Below, piece by piece: positions 27,081-34,636 of a DNA stretch of 64,000 bases (positions are counted from its first letter, which is position 1; every line of letters begins with the position of its first letter). The notes beneath the pieces were generated by a model. The model saw nothing but the letters and a program-made list of their open reading frames with translations, did no database searches and was not told where the DNA came from. A program made the translations under genes and the position numbers. The DNA comes from Methanobrevibacter millerae (GTDB lineage Archaea > Methanobacteriota > Methanobacteria > Methanobacteriales > Methanobacteriaceae), in contig NZ_CP011266.1 of NCBI RefSeq assembly GCF_001477655.1, positions 248,001-312,000 on the forward strand, given 5' to 3'.

Positions 27081-27731
27081 TTAATATCCTAAGCCTTTTA
27101 ACCAGTCTATTGTTTTTTGTTTTCCATCATCGCTTCTGGCTGTTTTGCCGTCAAGTGCGAGTCCGTCTGTTGTAACGTTGGCCTTTGGCAAGTCTTTTTG
27201 TACTGTTGAATAAGTTCCTGCATCTCCTGAGCCCTCATGAGTGTTGAATGGAATAACCTTTTTTCCATTGAAGTCATATGACTCAAAGAAAGTGTGCATT
27301 ATCATAGGCAAGTTTCCCCACCATATGGGATATCCTACAAATATTGTGTCGTATTGATCGAAATTTGTTATTTTGTTTTGAATTTCCGGCCTTGCATTTT
27401 CATTTTTTTCTTTTGTTGTCTGATCTAAACATTCCTGATACTTGTCTGGATATTTGTTTACTGGTATTATCTCAAATGAATCTGCTTTCAGATAATCTTT
27501 GATGTATGATGCTACCATTGCTGTGTTTCCGACTTCAACATTTCCTACATTATAATTTTCACCGGTTCTTGAGAAATACACTACTAAAATTTTGCTGTCT
27601 GTATTGTTTTTATTTAAAATGTCATTTGCCTGTGTTTCTGCATCTGAAACTGCAGTCACTTCACTTATTCCTAATCCGACTACGATTAGGGATAATATTA
27701 ATAACAGTATTATTTTTTTCATTTTAATCAC
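27081..27731 (-). CDS. Exported flavodoxin-like protein
   Basis: A 216-residue flavodoxin-type protein. The N-terminus has a signal or anchor segment (IILLLILSLIVVGLGIS). The FMN phosphate loop is VVYFSRTGENYNVG near residue 50. VGYPIWWGNLPMIMHTF and FNTHEGSGDAGTY are the other FMN-contact loops typical of the flavodoxin_4 branch. It overlaps the SDR remnant upstream by 4 bases and is followed by the DUF4405 membrane gene, so an envelope redox role is suggested. An exported flavodoxin is less common than a cytoplasmic one. Confidence 0.85.
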   Translation of the reverse strand: MIKMKKIILLLILSLIVVGLGISEVTAVSDAETQANDILNKNNTDSKILVVYFSRTGENYNVGNVEVGNTAMVASYIKDYLKADSFEIIPVNKYPDKYQECLDQTTKEKNENARPEIQNKITNFDQYDTIFVGYPIWWGNLPMIMHTFFESYDFNGKKVIPFNTHEGSGDAGTYSTVQKDLPKANVTTDGLALDGKTARSDDGKQKTIDWLKGLGY

Positions 27732-28555
27732 TCAGGCCTTAATTTTCCGTAGAAGTATGATGCAGTGGCTCCGCCGTCTATCAATATGTCGGAACCTGAG
27801 AAAAATGCACCTTCATCGCTCATGAGCAGTTTTGCTATGCTTGCAACCTCATCAGCAGTTCCGGGTCTTCCTGATGGACAGTTTGCAAACATGTTTTTGT
27901 AGAAGTCTCCTCGAGGACCATTGAATTCATCCAAAGCAAGGGGTGTTACAATGATTCCTGGAGATATGGAGTTTATTCTAGCACCTTTTTCTCCCCATCG
28001 GCATGCCTCATACATTACCCTTTTGACATTGCATCGCTTTGCCAATTGGTATGCATGAAGTGTGTCTTTGATGTTTTCCGGTTGCAGAATTTCCAAATCA
28101 AGCAGTTCTTCAGTTGGTGTCATTGCAAGCTGTTCATCTATTTCAGCACCCAGCTGTTCCATTCTATGTCCCGATTGTGATGATATCGTAACTCCGCATC
28201 CGCCTTTTTTAATTACTTTTCCAACTTCCTCTAAAAGCACTGCAGTTCCATACAAATCCACTTTCAGGATAGCTTCTATGGGTGCCTGTGAGGGTGATAC
28301 TCCGGCAGCATTGATGAAATATGCGATTTATCCATGTTCCTGTGCATTTTTTATGAGGTTTTTGATTGAATCTCTTGATGAGATGTCACATTCATAGGCT
28401 TCACTATCAAATCCTGATTATTTCATTATTTTGGATATGCTCTGCGCATTATTGATATTTTTATCACCAATTATGATTTTTTTGCCGTGTCCGATTCTTC
28501 TGGCGATTGCCATTCCAATCTGTCCGGCTCCGGTTAATAAGACTACATCATTCAT
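27728..28555 (-). pseudogene. Broken short-chain dehydrogenase/reductase
   Basis: An SDR gene read from ATG 28555 (MNDVVLLTGAGQIGMAIARR, a Rossmann glycine motif) to 27728. Two in-frame TAA codons interrupt it, one at about 28416-28418 after NNAQSISKIMK and one at about 28329 after KNAQEHG. Between them and after them the frame is otherwise intact (YFINAAGVSPSQAPIE, then INSISPGIIVTPLAL and FFSGSDILIDGGA). Both stops can be explained by single-base changes from Lys or Glu codons. The C-terminal part from 28261 could be translated alone but would lack the cofactor site. It heads the minus-strand operon with the flavodoxin gene. Confidence 0.82.
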
Positions 28556-28667
28556 AAATAGAATTATATTTTTAAAATATATAAATGTTGTTTTTTGCAA
28601 CAATTAACTATGCATTCTATAATCAATTTTAAAATTATTTATATTAATTAATATCAATGTAATATTG

Positions 28668-29177
28668 ATGAGTTTAGCATGGAATATTCTGATTGGTAAT
28701 GGAATATCATTTATTGCAGGAATCTTTTTAATAATCAGCTATTGTGTCAATGATGTTAAAAAGGCTTACAAGTATCAGTTTTTTAATGCATTCATACTTT
28801 CAATATCTTCTGTTTTCTTTTTTTCCTGGACTGGAGTCGTTACCATGCTGATTGCAGCTTCAAGAAATCTTTTTGTTTATTACGACAGGTTAACTAAAAA
28901 TTGGACGATTTTTTTTCTTTTGATTACTGTTGTTTTGGGTATTCATGTTAATAATTTAGGTTTTGTAGGTTTATTGCCTGTTTTTGCAATAATGGAAATT
29001 ACTTTATGCAATTATTACTTAAAAGACATTAAATCCCTTAAGATTGGCTTTATTGTAAATAGTGCTATCTATATACTATATTTCTTGACTATTTTCGATA
29101 TCTCTTCTGTTGCTATGGAGTCAATAACTGCACTGATAGGTTTAGTTTCACTTATTCAACTTGTAAGAAATAAATAA
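28668..29177 (+). CDS. YgjV-family inner membrane protein
   Basis: An integral membrane protein of about 169 residues from the ATG at 28668 (a TTG precedes it in frame). About six hydrophobic helices are seen. The pattern GNGISFIAGIFLIISYCVNDVKKAYKYQ, AASRNLFVYY and LPVFAIMEITLCNYYLKD resembles the bacterial YgjV family, whose role is unknown. It stands alone between the SDR remnant and a long repeat region. Confidence 0.7.
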   Translation: MSLAWNILIGNGISFIAGIFLIISYCVNDVKKAYKYQFFNAFILSISSVFFFSWTGVVTMLIAASRNLFVYYDRLTKNWTIFFLLITVVLGIHVNNLGFVGLLPVFAIMEITLCNYYLKDIKSLKIGFIVNSAIYILYFLTIFDISSVAMESITALIGLVSLIQLVRNK

Positions 29178-29560
29178 TCTTTTGTTTTATTTAATATTTT
29201 ATATTTGAGTTTATTTATTTGAATTTATAATCTTTATTTTATTATTTTAAATTTAAAACTATTTTTTCCAGTTATATTTATATTCGTGCTTTTTAAATCA
29301 AATAAATTAATGTTTCCAGGTTAATTATATTGTTCTCCAGTTAACTTTTTAATTCACTTGTTAACTATTTAGTTTCCCATTTAACTAATTGGTTTCTTTG
29401 TTTACTTTTTAATTCTCTTGTTAACTTTTTAGTTTTCTTGTTAACTAGTTAGTTTTCCTATAAACTAAATTTAAAGCCTTAATTTCTCGTTTTTTTCATA
29501 AAGTTTATATACTAAAAATTTAGGATATTATTACTGTAAAAATTAAATGGAGGCATAACT
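29178..29560. other. AT-rich gap holding a 20-bp tandem repeat
   Basis: No gene is seen. Bases 29178-29320 are low-complexity AT. Bases 29321-29460 are seven tandem 20-base units, listed separately. Bases 29461-29548 lead to a GGAGG ribosome-binding-like site at 29549. Confidence 0.6.
29321..29460 (+). repeat. Seven tandem 20-bp repeats
   Basis: Seven units of exactly 20 bases with consensus close to TTAACTTTTTAGTTTTCTTG. All units keep the length; the first (29321-29340) is the most diverged and the two units at 29421-29460 are closest to consensus. Each unit has TTAACT or TTTACT at its start and a T-rich end. A 20-base period is about two helical turns, which would place bound proteins on the same face of DNA. 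Confidence 0.85.
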
Positions 29561-30013
29561 ATAAAACTCAAAAACTTATTTATACTTTTGATATTTTTAT
29601 TTATAGATCCATCAATTGCAGTTTCAGGACTCAATGTAACTCCTGAAATGTTGATATATGATTTAGAAACTTTTGGATTCATTTTTGAAACATTATGCAT
29701 TAGAGATTTAAAAGTATATTCAGCACCACTTGGTGGAAAAGTGTTGTATTATAATGACGGTACTCTGGAAGTTGATTGTGTTTTGCAAATTGCTGATGGG
29801 CGTTATGGATTAATTGAGTTTAAATTAGGGGATAAAAGGATTGATGAGGGTGCACAATCTTTATTGAAAATAGATAAGTTGATTAAACAAAAAATTGCTG
29901 ATGGAGATACACATATTCCAGAACCTAGCTTTTTAGCTGTTGTAACCGGTGATTCAATAGCAAAGATTCGAAAAGATGGAGTAATGGTAATTCCAATTGG
30001 CACATTGAGATAA
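29561..30013 (+). pseudogene. DUF4143 C-terminal fragment fused to a signal-like N-terminus
   Basis: The last about 130 residues match the C-terminal nuclease-like domain of archaeal AAA ATPases with DUF4143 (DPSIAVSGLNVTPEMLIYD, FGFIFETLCIRDL, YYNDGTLEVDCVLQ, YGLIEFKLGDKR). The ATPase part is missing. The frame extends upstream to an ATA codon at 29561, 7 bases after GGAGG, giving KLKNLFILLIFLF, a signal-peptide-like segment that does not belong to this family. A TTG at 29588 is another start. This looks like a deletion that joined the start of a secreted-protein gene to an ATPase tail. Confidence 0.65.
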
Positions 30014-30361
30014 TTCTTTTATGGTATTTCTTGTTGACAATACTTTCAAAAATGGCTATAATTTATCTTAATAGTGAAAGAATACCCTGACCGTGTGACA
30101 AGCTAGAATCAGTAATTTGTCATATAATTGAATATATGTTCTATGAACTGATAATTTATTTTTTTGAAGTGTGATATTAAAAGTGAGATGTGTCAGTTAT
30201 GTGGTCATATTTGATATGCTGGGCAATTATTATTTGACTATTTTATTATCTATTTGTTTTCATTTTATGAACACTTATTTATATAAATGTGTTTTTATTT
30301 TATGAACAATTATTTATATAATAACGTTTATAAATTATAAATGATTCTGTGCAGGTGATAA
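30014..30361 (+). promoter_or_regulatory. Gap before the AAA ATPase with a duplicated promoter segment
   Basis: No gene is seen in about 350 bases. Near the downstream end a 29-base segment is repeated with 35-base spacing (30257-30285 and 30292-30320; core TTTTATGAACA-TTATTTATATA). The A/T-rich TTATTTATATA parts resemble archaeal box A elements. This could be a double promoter or tandem operator for the ATPase gene. Confidence 0.5.
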
Positions 30362-31810
30362 ATGATGGAAGATGTAATTTATAATTATATAATAAAACAG
30401 CTGTCTGAAGTGCCAATGATTCTAAACAGGAAATTATCATATAAAAACATCAAGTTTAATAGTAAAAACGAATTTGATAAGCTCAGATTGATGATTGATA
30501 GTTTTTTAGATGGGGAATCTGAAGAGAGATACTTTGTACTTCCAGGAATTCGAGGGGTTGGAAAAACAACAATACTATACCAATGCTATGAATACTTGTT
30601 AAAGGAAAAAAACTTCAATTCAAGTGATCTGTTATATATTTCATGCGAAACAACAAATTTTGCAGGTCAAACAGATATCAAAAAAATAATAGAAATATAT
30701 TTGGATAAAATTCACAATACAACTCCTGCACTTTTAGACAAAACGGTTTTCATTTTCATTGATGAAGCACACTTTGATGAGAACTGGGCAATGAATGGTA
30801 AAATTCTCTATGATGAGTCTCCATATATTTTCCTGATATTGACAGGTTCATCATCACTTCACCTGAATTACAATTCTGATGCAGCCAGAAGGCTCAATAT
30901 ACTGCCGGTAATGCCATTAAACTATTCACAGCACTTGAGCTTAAAATACAACTACCAAACGGATTTTGGAAATGATCTGATTGAGTTGATATTCACAGGA
31001 AACATTGAATCTGCACAGGAAAAGGAGCTTAAAATCCAAAAGGATTTAATAGGATTGAAAGATTATCCATTAAATGATTGGAACATTTACTTAAAATATG
31101 GTGGTTTTCCTGCAACATTCAACATCAAATTCGAGGATGTAATTGTATCAAAATTATGGACAATAATATCAAAAGTGATAACTGTCGATATGGCAAATGT
31201 ATTCAATTTAAATAGGAACAATCAAAACTTGACTTATAAAACACTTGTATATCTTGCATCACAAAAACCGGGAGAAATATCACATGACAAACTGTCAAAC
31301 TACTTGGATTGTGGCAAAACAACCATAAATAATATTATCAATATATTGGAAAAGACACAACTGATATTTCACAGTGAAGCTTATGGAGGGGCTTCTAAAA
31401 AAGTCAAAAAGCCATGGAAATATAACTTCGCAACGCCGAGTATCAGAAACTGCATAAATATAAAATTTGGAAACAATGCAGGATCAAAAAGTGAATATGA
31501 TGGGATACTATTGGAAAATCAAATAGCATCCAATCTATTTAATCTAAATAACAGTAATGTCTCATTTGATTTCAATGTCTATTATGATTCACAAAAGGGA
31601 GGTGTTGATTTTATCGTTAAAAAATTATTCGGCAGTGCAATACCAATAGAATCGGGAATAGGGAGCAAAACAAAAAGGCAAGTAAAAAAAGCAATGAACA
31701 AATATGATGCAGATTATGGGATTGTAGTTTCAAATAAAACAGATTTCATAGAAAAGGAAGATGATGTGATATTCATACCTCCAAAAACATTTTCTTTTTT
31801 ATCTAAATGA
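30362..31810 (+). CDS. AAA-family ATPase with C-terminal nuclease-like domain
   Basis: A 482-residue ATP-binding protein of the archaeal AAA_14-type group. Walker A is GIRGVGKTT near residue 64; Walker B is TVFIFIDEAHFDENW near 135; sensor-like LTGSSSLHLNYNSDAARR follows. A winged-helix segment (LSNYLDCGKTTINNIINILEKTQL) lies near residue 320. The C-terminal part has YDGILLENQIASNLF and a D-x(n)-E-x-G pattern (GGVDFIVKK, AIPIESGIGSK) like a restriction-type nuclease fold. Such proteins are common, rapidly evolving and of unclear cellular role. AGGTGA precedes the ATG. It is not fused to the DUF4143 fragment upstream. Confidence 0.8.
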   Translation: MMEDVIYNYIIKQLSEVPMILNRKLSYKNIKFNSKNEFDKLRLMIDSFLDGESEERYFVLPGIRGVGKTTILYQCYEYLLKEKNFNSSDLLYISCETTNFAGQTDIKKIIEIYLDKIHNTTPALLDKTVFIFIDEAHFDENWAMNGKILYDESPYIFLILTGSSSLHLNYNSDAARRLNILPVMPLNYSQHLSLKYNYQTDFGNDLIELIFTGNIESAQEKELKIQKDLIGLKDYPLNDWNIYLKYGGFPATFNIKFEDVIVSKLWTIISKVITVDMANVFNLNRNNQNLTYKTLVYLASQKPGEISHDKLSNYLDCGKTTINNIINILEKTQLIFHSEAYGGASKKVKKPWKYNFATPSIRNCINIKFGNNAGSKSEYDGILLENQIASNLFNLNNSNVSFDFNVYYDSQKGGVDFIVKKLFGSAIPIESGIGSKTKRQVKKAMNKYDADYGIVVSNKTDFIEKEDDVIFIPPKTFSFLSK

Positions 31811-32199
31811 TGCAAGAATACCACGACATCTTCAAGGTCGTGGATGAATTGCAAGTTGGGTTATACCTTTGTGAATTGTTATTTATTGGGTTTCATTTGC
31901 CATGATAATTGATTTTAATATTTTTTTGTATGGGTATTTATAATTCAGTGTACTTTCAGTTTTTTTTGGAGCATTTATTTTTGTATTTTTTTTGATATGT
32001 ATCACTTTTACAATGGAAAATTTGTAGTTTCATTTGTATTTCACGGGTGTTTATTTAATGTTTCTTGTTGTTTTTTAAACGTAGTTGATTTTTGTGGGCG
32101 ATATTACTTTTCAAATGCTCTCTGGGTATCTTTATATATTAATGGAGCATAAATTGTACTATTATGTGAAGATGGGTTAATAGTGTGGTGTTTTATGTT
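31811..32199. other. Gap between the ATPase and tnpB, with a relic hairpin
   Basis: No gene is seen. At 31821-31843 CCACGAC and GTCGTGG form a 7-bp hairpin followed by TGAATTGCAAG, similar in layout to the end hairpin of the tnpB element at 33374-33404. It may be the right end of an older TnpB element whose gene is gone. The remainder is AT-rich; the true left end of the present tnpB element should lie here but could not be fixed. Confidence 0.45.
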
Positions 32200-33342
32200 A
32201 TGGTGGATGTTAAAAAGGGAATGAAGGTTAAGATTTATCCTACTCAGGAGCAGAAGGATTGTTTTCATAGGAATTTTGGTTGCTGTCGCAAGGCCCATAA
32301 TGTCGTTCTTGACAAATACAATAAAATGCACAGTAACGATTCCAACCTAAGACCCACATTTACATTCTTAAATAAACTACTAAATGAAGCCAAGAGGGAA
32401 TTTCCTTATTTGGAGGATGTAGAATCAACAAGTCTCCAACAGGAAATAAGAGACTTGGCCACATCATTCGATAATTTCTTTAAAAATCCATCACACTTCA
32501 ATAAACCCCATTTTCACAAAAAGAAAACAGTTAAACTATCATTCAGACAAACAATAAGACAAGACATTAGAATCATCCAAAAAAATAAAATGATTCTGAG
32601 AAAATATGGCAAAGTAAAATTCCACACAAGCCAAGAATACTTCCAAATACAAAACGACAAAAATACAAAATTCAACAATGTAACAATCTCCTTTGATGGA
32701 ATAGACTACTTTGCAACATTCAACATTGATTTCACTGAAGAAGAATGGGAACTAACAGGTAAAAATGTAGGTTGTGATATTAATTCAAATGTAAACGGCT
32801 GGCTGGTCACAAGCGATGAGGAAAAGGAATACTTTGACATTGACCATGAAAACCAAATGGTCAAATTAATCAACCGGATAATGGCCAAATGCACAAATGG
32901 AAGCAAAAAATGGAAAAAACAGAAAATCAGACTATTAAAATGGTATCATCAACGATCCAATAAACTTGACGACTATATAGAGAAACTTTCAACAGAAATG
33001 GTCAAAAAATATGATGCCATAGTATTTGAGAAAAATTACTCAAAAATTAAAATATTGATTGGTGGCGAGCAAAACATGGTGTTTCCACTCACAAAATTCA
33101 TAACTAAACTACAAGACAAATTTGCTAGGCACAAACCTCAAGCAGAAGGCGTAGTATTTGTAGATGCAAAATATACCAGTAAAAAATGTCATTTTTGCGG
33201 AAACATCAACCATGAATTAGATGTGAAAACTCGAAAATGGAAATGTCCAAACTGCGGTAAAATACTAGACCGTGACATTAACGCCGCCATTAATATTTTG
33301 AACCGGTGGGACTACGGGGATAGCCTAGAAAACGCCAAATAA
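32200..33342 (+). CDS. tnpB: TnpB, IS200/IS605-family RNA-guided nuclease
   Basis: About 380 residues. The RuvC-like catalytic residues are in VGCDINSNVNGWL, VFEKNYSKIKI and DRDINAAINIL. The zinc ribbon is CHFCGNINHE then CPNCGK. The N-terminus KKGMKVKIYPTQEQKDCF is typical of TnpB. No TnpA transposase gene is adjacent, so this is a solo tnpB. TnpB proteins use an RNA from the element's right end as guide; the expected guide region is 33300-33404. The ATG at 32200 was chosen over two upstream GTG codons (32185, 32188). The gene appears intact. Confidence 0.9.
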   Translation: MVDVKKGMKVKIYPTQEQKDCFHRNFGCCRKAHNVVLDKYNKMHSNDSNLRPTFTFLNKLLNEAKREFPYLEDVESTSLQQEIRDLATSFDNFFKNPSHFNKPHFHKKKTVKLSFRQTIRQDIRIIQKNKMILRKYGKVKFHTSQEYFQIQNDKNTKFNNVTISFDGIDYFATFNIDFTEEEWELTGKNVGCDINSNVNGWLVTSDEEKEYFDIDHENQMVKLINRIMAKCTNGSKKWKKQKIRLLKWYHQRSNKLDDYIEKLSTEMVKKYDAIVFEKNYSKIKILIGGEQNMVFPLTKFITKLQDKFARHKPQAEGVVFVDAKYTSKKCHFCGNINHELDVKTRKWKCPNCGKILDRDINAAINILNRWDYGDSLENAK

Positions 33343-33373
33343 ACAAGTGGCACAAAAAAACAAATCTAGGAAT

Positions 33374-33404
33374 CCTCGATTTCTACAAAGTCGAGGTAGT
33401 TCAA
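33374..33404 (+). mobile_element. Right-end hairpin of the tnpB element
   Basis: CCTCGA (33374-33379) and TCGAGG (33391-33396) form a stem 32 bases after the tnpB stop, followed by TAGTTCAA. In characterised IS200/IS605 elements the right cleavage site follows a hairpin and ends in TCAA, as at 33401-33404 here. The outer group II intron begins at the very next base. Confidence 0.6.
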
Positions 33405-34057
33405 GTGCGACAAGATAGAGTCTCCAATTCCCTTATAAAGTCAGTAAACTGAATATTAATTTAGATAAATTAATATAAATGTTTAATCCTTGTTGTGTAG
33501 GATTTCCCCCATTGAAATCTCAAATCTGGCAACGGATTTAGAGAGTTGCATGATATTATGCCTAATTTAATGAGAGTATTCCGATTTAAAAGGCTAGGGG
33601 AAGAATAAGAATGGTCAACGTTATGTGAACAATTGTAAGCATCGTCACCTCGGAAGCAGGTGGGATACATTGCAGAATATTTTCTGCTACTGCTATGCAA
33701 TTAGGAAATAAGTAGTTTGAACGTACTTATATTTCACAACCCATAGAATTGCCGGTGTAAAGATTGGACCTTCCCTTATTCGTATCTGACGGGAGATTAA
33801 CTTGGTAAGCCATTTGAAGTCCAAAAAAAAAATTTTTTGGTAAGCCGATTGTGAAAGAAGCCGAATTCTTCAGGTGGTAGAGGATTTTGAAGAAAGCGAA
33901 TGCCGTTATAGTCGAAAGACAGCAGTAAACTGGGAATATAATAACTGTGAACGGATACCGTTCTTTATGAACGGCATGGAAACATGGCTGAATTTCAAAG
34001 AGTAGACAACGTGTAAATAAAACTAGGATTCTTGTTTATTGAAAGGATGGTGATCAG

Positions 34058-34636
34058 ATGAGTTATACTCAAAACTATGATGTTTTAGAGTCCACAGCAT
34101 CATACACTACAATTTGGCGAGAAACCAATTGGAAGAAAGTCAACAGGTATGTAAATAAACTAAGACATAGGATATTTCGTGCTGAAAGTGAAGGAAATAG
34201 TAGAAAGGTTAGAGATTTACAAAGACTGCTAATTCGCAGTAAGGCGGCTTTGAAATTAGCAATACGTAGAGTTACTCAAACCAATAAAGGTAAGAGGACT
34301 CCGGGTGTTGATGGTTTTACAGCCATGAATGATGCCAAACGAGGAAAATTATTTGTTAAACTGAATAATAGAGATATTAAGAAACATAAGCCAAAACCTG
34401 TCAAACGTATTTATATTCCAAAAAAGAACGGTAAAAAACGTTCTTTAGGAATACCAACTATAATCGATAGAGTATATCAGGAGTTGCTTCGTCTTGCGTT
34501 AGAACCACAATGGGAGGCTCGTTTTGAACCCACCAGTTACGGTTTTAGACCCGCAAGAAGGACTCATGACGCGCTAGAGAGGATATTTTTCAATACCAAA
34601 TCTGGCAAGTGGAGTCAAGTTTTCGAAGGCGATTTT
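34058..34636 (+). CDS. Outer-intron reverse transcriptase/maturase, 5' part
   Basis: The first 193 codons of the outer intron's RT. It has the N-terminal extension (NWKKVNRYVNKLRHRIFRA) and RT blocks 0-2 (TPGVDGF, RIYIPKKNGKKRSLGIPTI, QWEARFEPTSYGFRP). It is cut just after VFEGDF, inside RT motif A, by the inner intron. Without splicing the frame runs on for 10 foreign codons to a stop at 34669. The start follows GGATGGTGA at 34045. Confidence 0.9.

Noticed and set aside
28062-28397. 111-codon plus-strand frame over the SDR remnant
   Set aside because: It is the shadow of the minus-strand SDR, whose family motifs are clear on the other strand.
29321-29460. CRISPR array
   Set aside because: The 20-base units are tandem with no unique spacers, so this is not a CRISPR array; no cas gene is present.
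33470-33700. Minus-strand open frame in the outer intron leader
   Set aside because: The region is the structured 5' RNA of the group II intron, with a homologous non-coding counterpart at 34680-35287.
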